Origin: Pseudomonas sp. CC6-YY-74
GTDB lineage: Bacteria; Pseudomonadota; Gammaproteobacteria; Pseudomonadales; Pseudomonadaceae
DNA length: 64,000 nt
NCBI RefSeq assembly: GCF_002025205.1
Contig: NZ_CP019947.1
Coordinates: 3,820,001 to 3,884,000, forward strand
Direction: 5' to 3'
This document shows positions 18,536 through 26,091 of this stretch, in pieces. The notes beneath the pieces were generated by a model. It saw nothing but the letters and a program-made list of their open reading frames with translations, was not told the origin of the DNA and did no database searches. A program made the position numbers and the translations under genes. Numbering within the stretch: the stretch's first letter is position 1; each line of letters starts with the position of its first letter.

Positions 18536-20611
18536 ATGACCGAGCTCGCTGCGGTTTCCGTTACGGCACTGAAAGGCGTCGGCGCCGCCCTGGCCGAGAA
18601 GCTCGCCAAGGTCGGCCTGGAAACCCTGCAGGATGTGCTGTTCCATCTGCCGCTGCGTTACCAGGATCGCACTCGCATCGTGCCGATCGGCGAGCTGCGG
18701 CCCGGCCAGGACGCCGTGGTCGAGGGTACGGTCGCCGGCGCCGATGTGCTCATGGGCCGCCGCCGTAGCCTGCTGGTGCGCCTGCAGGACGGCAGCGGCA
18801 CCCTCTCCCTGCGCTTCTACCACTTCAGCCAGGCGCAGAAGGAAGGCCTGAAGCGCGGCACCCAGGTGCGCTGCTATGGCGAAGTGCGTCCCGGCTCCTC
18901 CGGCCTGGAGATCTACCACCCGGAATACCGCGCGCTCTCGGCCAGCGAGCCGATTGCCGTGGAGCAGACCCTGACGCCGATCTACCCGAGTACCGAAGGC
19001 CTGACCCAGCAGCGCCTGCGCAGCTTGAGCGAACAGGCCCTGGCCCGCCTCGGCCCGCAGAGCCTGCCGGACTGGCTGCCCCGCGAACTGGCCCGCGACT
19101 ACCAGCTCAGCCCGCTGGACCAGGCGATTCGCTACCTGCACCGACCACCACCGGACGCCGACCAGGATGAACTCGCCGAGGGCCGCCACTGGGCGCAGCA
19201 CCGCCTGGCCTTCGAGGAACTGCTGACCCATCAGTTGTCCCTGCAGCGCCTGCGCGAAAGCGTGCGCGCCCAGCAAGCACCGGCTCTGCCGATCGCCAAG
19301 CGCTTGCCGCAGCAGTTCCTCGACAACCTGGGCTTTGCCCCCACCGGCGCACAACAACGGGTCGGCGCCGAGATCGCCTATGACTTGAGTCAGGACGAAC
19401 CCATGCTGCGCCTGCTCCAGGGTGACGTGGGTGCCGGCAAAACCGTGGTCGCTGCCTTTGCCGCCTTGCAGGCGCTGGAGGCCGGCTATCAGGTCGCACT
19501 GATGGCGCCCACCGAAATTCTCGCCGAGCAGCACTTCCTCAATTTCAGCAAATGGCTGGCGCCGCTTGGCGTCGAAGTGGCCTGGCTGGCCGGCAAGCTC
19601 AAGGGCAAGGCCCGTGCCGCGGCGCTGGAGCAGATCGCCGGTAGCGCGGCCATGGTGGTCGGCACCCATGCGCTGTTTCAGGACGAAGTCAAATTCGCCC
19701 GCCTGGCCCTGGTGATCATCGATGAGCAGCACCGCTTCGGCGTGCAACAACGCTTGGCCCTGCGCCAGAAAGGCATCGGCGGGCGCCTGTGCCCGCACCA
19801 GCTGATCATGACCGCCACGCCCATCCCGCGCACCCTGGCGATGAGCGCCTATGCCGACCTCGACACCTCGATCCTCGATGAGCTACCGCCAGGACGCACG
19901 CCGGTGAACACCCTGGTGATCGCCGACAGCCGCCGCCCGGAAGTGATTGAACGGGTACGCTCGGCCTGCAGCGAAGGTCGCCAGGCCTACTGGGTCTGCA
20001 CCCTGATCGAGGAATCCGAGGAGCTGACCTGCCAGGCCGCCGAGACCACCTTCAGCGACCTCTCCGCCGCCCTCGGCGGCCTGCATGTCGGCTTGATCCA
20101 CGGGCGCATGAAGCCCGCGGAAAAAGCCGCGGTGATGGATCAATTCAAGCAGGGCCGCCTGCAACTGCTGGTCGCCACCACCGTGATCGAAGTCGGCGTC
20201 GACGTAGCCAACGCCAGCCTGATGATCATCGAGAACCCCGAGCGCCTGGGTCTGGCACAACTGCACCAGTTGCGCGGGCGAGTCGGCCGCGGCAGTGCCG
20301 CTAGCCATTGCGTGCTGCTCTATCATCCGCCGCTGTCGCAATTAGGCCGGGAACGACTTGGCATCATGCGTGAGACCTGCGATGGTTTCGTCATCGCCGA
20401 AAAGGATCTGGAGCTGCGCGGTCCGGGGGAAATGCTCGGTACCCGGCAAACCGGTTTACTACAGTTCAAGGTCGCCGACCTGATGCGTGACGCTGATCTG
20501 CTGCCGGCCGTGCGCGATGCCGCGCAAGCCCTGCTGGAACATTGGCCACAGCATGTCAGCCCGCTACTCGAACGCTGGCTGCGACATGGCCAGCAATACG
20601 GACAAGTGTGA
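18536..20611 (+). CDS. recG: ATP-dependent DNA helicase RecG
   Basis: A 691-residue branched-DNA helicase that reverses stalled forks and processes recombination intermediates. The wedge/OB domain fills about the first 250 residues (LKGVGAALAEKLAKVG, FHLPLRYQDRT). Helicase motifs follow: Walker A LLQGDVGAGKTVVAAFA, DEQH box VIIDEQHRFGVQQR, motif III MTATPIPRTL, and the late motifs VATTVIEVGVDV and QLRGRVGRG. The ATG at 18536 is 10 bp after oxyR; the longer open frame in the same phase overlaps oxyR and is not used. Confidence 0.98.
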   Translation: MTELAAVSVTALKGVGAALAEKLAKVGLETLQDVLFHLPLRYQDRTRIVPIGELRPGQDAVVEGTVAGADVLMGRRRSLLVRLQDGSGTLSLRFYHFSQAQKEGLKRGTQVRCYGEVRPGSSGLEIYHPEYRALSASEPIAVEQTLTPIYPSTEGLTQQRLRSLSEQALARLGPQSLPDWLPRELARDYQLSPLDQAIRYLHRPPPDADQDELAEGRHWAQHRLAFEELLTHQLSLQRLRESVRAQQAPALPIAKRLPQQFLDNLGFAPTGAQQRVGAEIAYDLSQDEPMLRLLQGDVGAGKTVVAAFAALQALEAGYQVALMAPTEILAEQHFLNFSKWLAPLGVEVAWLAGKLKGKARAAALEQIAGSAAMVVGTHALFQDEVKFARLALVIIDEQHRFGVQQRLALRQKGIGGRLCPHQLIMTATPIPRTLAMSAYADLDTSILDELPPGRTPVNTLVIADSRRPEVIERVRSACSEGRQAYWVCTLIEESEELTCQAAETTFSDLSAALGGLHVGLIHGRMKPAEKAAVMDQFKQGRLQLLVATTVIEVGVDVANASLMIIENPERLGLAQLHQLRGRVGRGSAASHCVLLYHPPLSQLGRERLGIMRETCDGFVIAEKDLELRGPGEMLGTRQTGLLQFKVADLMRDADLLPAVRDAAQALLEHWPQHVSPLLERWLRHGQQYGQV

Positions 20612-20705
20612 TCCAGTTTGCCGGGTATCCGTCGCCTGAACCCTCGACCCACTGGCCTGCTATTTATACTTCGGGCGTTTGCGCCCCCTCAAACCGGATT
20701 TCGTT

Positions 20706-22112
20706 ATGAGTGATGTAGCCCTCGCCCCAGACACCGCCGCAACCCCGCCGCCGGTGATCGTGCAATTGCTGGAGAAACTCGGCCTGGCCTTTCGGGTGCA
20801 CATCGACCAGCACCGCTTGCCCGCCGCACAACGCGTGCAAGCGGTGCTGGTCGATGATGCGGTTGGCGCCTTGCTGGTGCTCTATCCTCAGAGTCAACTG
20901 CTCGCGCTGGATCGCCTGGCCGAACTAACCGGGCGCAAACTCGTCGCGGTGAAACCCGAGCGCCTGGAACGCATGCTTGCCAAGCATGCCCTGCGCGTAC
21001 TACCCGGCCTGCCGCAGTTGACCAGCTCGCCCTGCCTGTACGATGAGCGCCTGCTACAAGTGCCGAGCCTGTTCATCGAGTCGGGCCAACCCGGCGTACT
21101 CCTGGAAATAGCCAGCGAAGCCTTCAAGAGTCTGCTGAGCAAGGCCAGCGCCGCGCGTATCGGCGAGCCGTTGAGCAATATCCGGCTCAACCTCGACCGC
21201 CCGGACGATGACCGCGCCGAAATCACCCAGGCGGTGCAGGCCTTCACCGCGCGACGCATTCAGCAACGCCTGGAAGAAACCATCGAAATCCCGCCACTGG
21301 CGGAAACCGCACAGAAGATTATCAAACTGCGGGTCGACCCAAATGCCACGGTAGACGACATCACCGGCGTGGTCGAAACCGACCCGGCGCTGGCCGCCCA
21401 AGTGGTCAGCTGGGCGGCATCGCCCTACTACGCCGCACCCGGCAAGATCCGTTCGGTAGAAGACGCCATCGTGCGCGTGCTCGGCTTCGACCTGGTGATC
21501 AACCTGGCCCTCGGCCTGGCTCTGGGCAAGACCCTCAGCCTGCCCAAGGATCATCCGCAGCAGGCCACGCCCTATTGGCAACAGGCGATCTACACCGCCG
21601 CGGTGATCGAGGGGCTGACCCGCGCCATGCCCCGCGCCCAGCGCCCGGAAGCCGGACTGACCTACCTCGCCGGCTTGCTGCACAACTTCGGCTATCTGGT
21701 GCTGGCGCATGTGTTCCCGCCGCACTTCTCGCTGATCTGTCGCCACATGGAAGTCAATCCGCACCTGGCGCACAGCTATATCGAACAGCATCTGCTGGGC
21801 ATCAGTCGCGAGCAGATCGGCACTTGGCTGATGCGCTACTGGGACATGCCCGAAGAACTGGCCAGCGCGCTGCGCTTCCAGCACGATCCCGAGTATGCCG
21901 GCATCCATGCGGCCTACCCGAATCTGGTGTGCCTGGCGGTCAACCTGCTACGCAACCGCGGGATCGGTGCCGGCCCGCAGTCCGAAATCCCACAGAGCCT
22001 GTTGGATGCCCTGGGCCTGAGCCGTGAGAAGGCCGAGGAAGCGGTGAACAAGGTGCTCGCCGCCGAAGTGGCGCTACGCGAACTGGCGAACCAGTTCCAT
22101 GCTCCGACTTGA
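20706..22112 (+). CDS. YbaK/aminoacyl-tRNA deacylase-like domain fused to HDOD domain
   Basis: A 468-residue protein with two parts. Residues about 10-150 resemble the YbaK/ProX aminoacyl-tRNA deacylase fold (VIVQLLEKLGLAFRVH and the DDAVGALLVLYP strand). Residues about 185-400 form an HDOD domain: EIPPLAETAQKIIKLRVDPNATV, the LAAQVVSWA stretch, the LGFDLVINLALGLALGK helix and LTYLAGLLHNFGYLVLAH. HDOD domains resemble HD phosphodiesterases but usually lack catalysis and act in signalling. A homolog sits at the same place after recG in P. aeruginosa. The start MSDVALAPD at 20706 is preferred to 20679. Function unknown. Confidence 0.85.
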   Translation: MSDVALAPDTAATPPPVIVQLLEKLGLAFRVHIDQHRLPAAQRVQAVLVDDAVGALLVLYPQSQLLALDRLAELTGRKLVAVKPERLERMLAKHALRVLPGLPQLTSSPCLYDERLLQVPSLFIESGQPGVLLEIASEAFKSLLSKASAARIGEPLSNIRLNLDRPDDDRAEITQAVQAFTARRIQQRLEETIEIPPLAETAQKIIKLRVDPNATVDDITGVVETDPALAAQVVSWAASPYYAAPGKIRSVEDAIVRVLGFDLVINLALGLALGKTLSLPKDHPQQATPYWQQAIYTAAVIEGLTRAMPRAQRPEAGLTYLAGLLHNFGYLVLAHVFPPHFSLICRHMEVNPHLAHSYIEQHLLGISREQIGTWLMRYWDMPEELASALRFQHDPEYAGIHAAYPNLVCLAVNLLRNRGIGAGPQSEIPQSLLDALGLSREKAEEAVNKVLAAEVALRELANQFHAPT

Positions 22113-22189
22113 GATCGCTGGAAAGCGCTCGAGTTACGAGAGCTTTTACAGGATGCGGTCGACCCATCGCCGGGCGGCCGCTGCATAGA

Positions 22190-22205
22190 GAGGGCTTCAG
22201 CCCTC
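22190..22205 (+). terminator. Short hairpin after the HDOD gene
   Basis: GAGGGC (22190-22195) pairs with GCCCTC (22200-22205) over TTCA, 77 bp after the stop, followed by CCGTTTATAG. The stem is short and the T run weak, so the call is tentative. Confidence 0.3.
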
Positions 22206-22255
22206 CCGTTTATAGCCCCGTCATCTCCAGGCTAAGACAGCGGCCGGCTGTAGCC

Positions 22256-23008
22256 CTAGCGCTTGGCCGCCGCCTTTCTGAGAGCCGCCCGGCGCTCGGC
22301 GAACAACCCCGGCAACACCTGTGTGCAGCTTTCCAGCAAGCGCGCGACCGCCGGCTGCTCATACAGCGCGGTGTATTCAGCCAGCTGGGCGCTGGGCATC
22401 TGCCGGTAGGCATAGAGCATGAAGGATTCCACCGCTTCGGCGCTTGAGGCCAGTAGCGCCTTGCCCTGGCCCGCGGTCTGGCTGCTCATGGCCTGTTCGT
22501 CGAGCGTCTCGCCACGCGCCATGAGGGCTAACAGCGCCTGGGTCTTGCCCACTTCATAACGCAACAGCCCTGCCAAGGTGGTGGTGTGCGCCGCCGCATC
22601 GAGACGCCGCACCAACACCAGGCGGTCTTTGCGCGGCGGGCGCTGGGCAAGCTGCACGCGGTAACTGGCCAGTGCCTCGCCGCCGTCTGCACCGACCGCC
22701 CGCTCCTGCGCACTGAAGCGCTTGGCGATCGGACTGCCGAGCACACTGTGGATTTGCCGCAACTGGGCCTGGTCGAACCTGCCAGCGAGATGCTTGGCCA
22801 GATCCAGACACAGCGCATCGGCAGCGAAGGCCTCGCCCAGTTGCGCCTGCTGCTGTTCGCTCAGGCCACGCTGCAGTAATGGCGCGCTCTGCTCGCAGAG
22901 CAGGCGAATGCCGGCCAGCTCGAACACCGGGGCAAAGGCATCGACGTTGGCCGGGGCGGCGTGAGCCAGGTTACTGATGAGCAGCAGGGCAATAATCGAC
23001 AAACGCAT
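22256..23008 (-). CDS. Hypothetical secreted protein
   Basis: A 250-residue protein with a signal peptide (MRLSIIALLLISNLAHAAPAN, likely cut after AHA). The mature part is helical and Ala/Leu/Gln-rich with two Cys (about 38 and 67) that could pair, and a basic C-terminus ending AALRKAAAKR. I recognise no motif. It may be a periplasmic protein of the DUF2059-like kind, but I cannot show this. It is followed by the HDOD gene converging from the other strand. Confidence 0.65.
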   Translation of the reverse strand: MRLSIIALLLISNLAHAAPANVDAFAPVFELAGIRLLCEQSAPLLQRGLSEQQQAQLGEAFAADALCLDLAKHLAGRFDQAQLRQIHSVLGSPIAKRFSAQERAVGADGGEALASYRVQLAQRPPRKDRLVLVRRLDAAAHTTTLAGLLRYEVGKTQALLALMARGETLDEQAMSSQTAGQGKALLASSAEAVESFMLYAYRQMPSAQLAEYTALYEQPAVARLLESCTQVLPGLFAERRAALRKAAAKR

Positions 23009-23087
23009 AAGCGGGCATCCACAGTGACGGCGTCCAGCCTAGCGAATGGCGCTAGCGCCGGCCAGCGACACTGACCCGCAGTGCGTA

Positions 23088-23480
23088 TCAGGCGGCTTTT
23101 TTCTCGCTGGTTTTCTTTTTCGGCATCAGGTACTTGGTCAGCCCCTGGAACCAGATCACCAGTGCCGGGTTGCCCTGAATCTGGATGTCCTTGTTCTGAA
23201 TACCCTGCATAAACGCCAGCTGCTTGTTCTTCGCGTTCATGGTGGCGAAGCCGTAGACGGCATCCTTGAAGCCCAGGGCAAAGGCCGGCTGGCTGGCCGG
23301 GCCACGCTTGCTGCTGATGCGCTGGTCTTTGACGATGAAGTGACGAGCAACCTTGCCGTCCAGCGTGTGCAGCTGGAACACCATGTCGCGGTCGATCAAT
23401 TGCTGCTGGAAAGCCGGGTTATCACGGCTGGCCTTGGCCATCAGGCGCCCCAGCATCCACAGGAGAAAACGGAATTTCAT
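23088..23480 (-). CDS. SCP2-like sterol-carrier domain protein
   Basis: A 130-residue protein beginning MKFRFLLWMLGRLMAKASRD. The middle (VFQLHTLDGKVARHFIVKDQ, then FALGFKDAVYGFATM) and the end (IQIQGNPALVIWFQGL) fit the SCP2 lipid-binding fold pattern. The tail is Lys-rich (MPKKKTSEKKAA). The start at 23480 is chosen over 23570 because the added 30 residues look like translated non-coding sequence. A similar small protein precedes HU in P. aeruginosa. Ligand unknown. Confidence 0.7.
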   Translation of the reverse strand: MKFRFLLWMLGRLMAKASRDNPAFQQQLIDRDMVFQLHTLDGKVARHFIVKDQRISSKRGPASQPAFALGFKDAVYGFATMNAKNKQLAFMQGIQNKDIQIQGNPALVIWFQGLTKYLMPKKKTSEKKAA

Positions 23481-23628
23481 GCGCACGGCCTCGTCGGGGA
23501 AGGGTATTGGCGGCGCATTGTAGTGTTTTTTGCACGGGACTACAGCCCAGCCTTGAGGCGGGTGAGCCACATAACCGCAGGTCGATCGTCAGGTTGCCCT
23601 GGCGGGCTTAACAAAGTCGGGGAAAGAA

Positions 23629-23650
23629 CCCGGAGCCAGCCGGCTCCGGG
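23629..23650 (-). terminator. Intrinsic terminator of the HU gene
   Basis: CCCGGAGCC (23629-23637) pairs with GGCTCCGGG (23642-23650). Read on the minus strand, the hairpin begins 10 bp after the HU stop and is followed by TTCTTTCCCC, a moderate T tract. Confidence 0.75.
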
Positions 23651-23660
23651 CTGACGAGGC

Positions 23661-23933
23661 TCAGTTGACCGCGTCTTTCAGCGACTTCCCCGGCTTGAAG
23701 GCGACGGTGTTGCTGGCCTTGATCGTGACCGGCTGACCGGTTTGCGGGTTTTTGCCTGTGCGAGCACCGCGGTGACGCTGCACGAACGTGCCAAAGCCCA
23801 CCAGAGTGACACTGTCCTTGCGGTTCAGTGCACCGGTGATTTCTTCCAGTACGGTATTGAGTACGCGATTTGCCTGATCTTTGGTCAGATCCGCCCTTTC
23901 GGCGATGGCGGCGGCGAGTTCCGGTTTACGCAT
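23661..23933 (-). CDS. hupA: DNA-binding protein HU
   Basis: A 90-residue nucleoid protein starting MRKPELAAAIAERADLTKD. The DNA-binding beta-arm region has the conserved GFGTFVQRHRGARTGKNPQTG motif region, followed by IKASNTVAFKPGKSLKDAVN. It is of the HU family and not IHF by the lack of IHF-specific arms. The alpha/beta paralog assignment follows the position equivalent to PA5348 and is less certain than the family. Own terminator downstream. Confidence 0.92.
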   Translation of the reverse strand: MRKPELAAAIAERADLTKDQANRVLNTVLEEITGALNRKDSVTLVGFGTFVQRHRGARTGKNPQTGQPVTIKASNTVAFKPGKSLKDAVN

Positions 23934-24121
23934 AAATGCCCCTTTGACGGTTTTTTTTTGTTGTGTCCGTGCTGCTCATCCAGAGCAGCGCCCAAGGCGT
24001 CGCAACAGCTCTACACTGCGGCAGACCCCAGGGAGAATGGCATGTGATGCGGACCTGCGCCAGTCTTGTCCGACAGTTTAAACGGGCAATTTAAGGGCGT
24101 TCACGACAGAACAGCCAGCAT

Positions 24122-25305
24122 TCACGCCAGCAACGCCGGCAGTTGCTTATTCAGCGCCAGCTTTTCCTGCACGGCCGTTCCGGTCAAGGCATAACCGAGC
24201 AGACTGCCGGCCGCATCGCGGCACAGCGCCTTGATATCGCCCCCACTGCCCTCAACCGTCCACTCGCCCTGCAGGCCGCGCGGCGGCGGCGAAACCACCA
24301 GCGGGCACACCGGCGTTTTCACCGTCACCGGCATCGGCCCGTAACTGACCGCGGTCGGTTTGCCCGCCAGGGTCTGGGCCAGGGCGCGAGCGCAGTGCAT
24401 CAGCGGCATGACGTACTGCAGGTTGAGGCCATCGACCTCGGCGCAATCGCCCAGGGCATAGATGTGAGCGTGGGAACTGCGCAGTTCACGGTCGACCATC
24501 ACCCCACGGTTGACCGCCAGGCCGGCGGCCGCAGCCAGGTCGATCCGTGGGCGCAGGCCAACCGCCGAGAGCACCAGATCGCAAGCGATCAGCGTGCCAT
24601 CGGACAGACGCCCTTGCAGGCCATCATCGGCGTGGCTGAGGCTGACCAGCACCGGCCCGAGGTGGAAGCGCGCACCGAGGCTTTCCAGCCCCGCCTGGAC
24701 TGCCGCAGCCGCCGCCGGATGCAGCAAGCCGGGCATCACCTGCTCGCAGGGCGCTACCAGCTCGATCTGATAACCACCGAGGCTGAGGTCGTTGGCAAAC
24801 TCGCAGCCGATCAGGCCGGCGCCGAGCAGCAGCACGCGCGTTTTCCCGGCCACGGCGGCGCGAAAGCGTGCGTAGTCTTCCAGGTCGTTGATCGACAGAA
24901 TCGCGTCCTGGGCATCGCCCTCGACCGGCACCCGAATCGGCTCGGCGCCCAGGCCAGCACCAGATCGCGATAAAGCACGGCCTGTTCGCCGATCCACAGC
25001 CGCCGCTGGCCCGCATCAATCCCAGTGATTCGCGTATGGGTATAGATCTCGGCCTTGAGCTGTTCGGCCATGGCGCCGGGTTCGGCCATGCTCAAACCAT
25101 CGGCATCCTTGTGCTTGCCGAAGCCGGTGGACAGCATCGGCTTGGAGTAGGAGCGACCGTCATCGGCGCTGATCAGCAGCAACGGGGTTGCGCTGTCCAG
25201 CTTGCGAAACTCCCGGGCCAGGTTGTAGCCGGCCAAGCCGGTACCGACTATCACCACGGGTGTAACTACGGGTGTAACCACGGGCGTCGTCACAGCTGCA
25301 CTCAT
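24122..25305 (-). pseudogene. rubB: Rubredoxin-NAD(+) reductase, frameshifted
   Basis: Two overlapping frames together encode a near full-length FAD/NADH rubredoxin reductase. The first, from 25305 (MSAAVTTPVV), runs through VVIVGTGLAGYNLAREFRK, DDGRSYSKPML and YRDLVLAW. The second carries GAEPIRVPVEGDAQD, the NADH-binding LLLGAGLIGCEFANDL, and IYALGDCAEVDG, ending at 24122. The break is at about 24945-24951: minus-strand TGGGCGCC needs one more G (TGGGGCGCC) to read AWGAEP. The enzyme passes electrons from NADH to rubredoxin, supporting alkane hydroxylation or oxygen/superoxide detoxification. It follows two rubredoxin genes. The N-terminus has an unusual TPVV repeat. Confidence 0.9.
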
Positions 25306-25397
25306 CTTCACGTCCTTAATCGGCAAAACCGGGCCACGGCCTCAGGCTGCCGCCACCGCATGGGGTAGTTACGGGGGAGGCCCAAGGGCCTGCTGGC

Positions 25398-25565
25398 TCA
25401 GCTGATTTCGATCATCTCGAAATCCTGCTTGCCGGTGCCGCAATCCGGACACAGCCAGTCGGCGGGGATGTCTGCCCAGCGGGTTCCCGGAGCAATGCCT
25501 TCTTCCGGCAGGCCTGCAGCTTCGTCATAGATAAAGCCGCAAACGATGCATTGCCACTTGCACAT
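25398..25565 (-). CDS. rubA2: Rubredoxin
   Basis: A 55-residue rubredoxin: MCKWQCIVCGFIYDEAAG, then GTRWADIPADWLCPDCGTGK. Two CxxC motifs (CIVC and CPDC) ligate one iron. It transfers single electrons, most likely from the neighbouring rubredoxin reductase. The ATG at 25565 is the only start giving the canonical length; the longer open frame covers the upstream terminator. It is 92 bp before rubB. The 1/2 numbering follows the P. aeruginosa order (rubA1-rubA2-rubB). Confidence 0.93.
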   Translation of the reverse strand: MCKWQCIVCGFIYDEAAGLPEEGIAPGTRWADIPADWLCPDCGTGKQDFEMIEIS

Positions 25566-25669
25566 AGAGCACCTGCGCGTTGCGAGAATTTTCCTGACCC
25601 TAGCGCAATTGCCCGCCAGCCGCCAAGCCTGATACGCGCCCATGCCGGCTCGACCGGCGTTGATCGCGC

Positions 25670-25696
25670 AAAAAAAACGGCGACCCTGGGTCGCCG
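25670..25696 (-). terminator. Intrinsic terminator between the two rubredoxin genes
   Basis: On the minus strand the stem CGGCGAC/GTCGCCG (arms 25690-25696 and 25678-25684) is followed by an uninterrupted run of seven or eight T (25670-25677). It lies 17 bp beyond the stop of the first rubredoxin gene. Confidence 0.88.
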
Positions 25697-25713
25697 TATG
25701 AGTATGGCTGCGC

Positions 25714-25881
25714 TCAGCCGATTTCAATCATCTCGAAATCCAGCTTGCCCACACCGCAGTCCGGGCACAGCCAGTCTTGCGGTACATCTTGCCACGGCGT
25801 GCCCGCGGCGATGCCTTCGTCGGGCCAGCCCTGGCTTTCGTCGTAAATCAATCCACAGACCACACATTGCCACTTCTTCAT
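25714..25881 (-). CDS. rubA1: Rubredoxin
   Basis: A 55-residue rubredoxin: MKKWQCVVCGLIYDESQGWP, then GTPWQDVPQDWLCPDCGVGK. Both CxxC iron-binding pairs are present. It is a clear paralog of the protein at 25398-25565, with the same C-terminus FEMIEI. A strong terminator follows directly, so it appears to be transcribed largely apart from the second copy. The start at 25881 gives the standard length. Confidence 0.93.
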   Translation of the reverse strand: MKKWQCVVCGLIYDESQGWPDEGIAAGTPWQDVPQDWLCPDCGVGKLDFEMIEIG

Positions 25882-25991
25882 AACGTCCTCGGGTGTATCT
25901 CGGGTAGTGCATGCCGGCACGCTACCGCAAATGCGCGGATGCGCCAACCCGGCGGCCGGGCAATTGCGCCCAGCGGCAGGCTGTCCGAGGA

Positions 25992-26025
25992 GTTGGCTTG
26001 CCCGCCAGATGGCGGGCAAGCCAAC
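25992..26025 (-). terminator. 15-bp perfect hairpin between glcA and rubA1
   Basis: GTTGGCTTGCCCGCC (25992-26006) pairs perfectly with GGCGGGCAAGCCAAC (26011-26025) across AGAT. It lies 66 bp past the glcA stop on the minus strand. No T run follows (CTCCTCGG), so it may act as an mRNA-end stabiliser. Confidence 0.5.
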
Positions 26026-26045
26026 CAGAAAACCCGTAGCGGTCT

Positions 26046-26085
26046 GGGCAAAACCTAACGAAGCCAGGCTCGGCAGGTTTTGCCC
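26046..26085 (-). terminator. Hairpin at the 3' end of glcA
   Basis: GGGCAAAACCT (26046-26056) and AGGTTTTGCCC (26075-26085) are perfect 11-bp arms with an 18-base loop, starting 6 bp after the glcA stop. Together with the hairpin at 25992-26025 it gives a double stem-loop 3' end. Confidence 0.5.
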
Positions 26086-26091
26086 GGCCCG

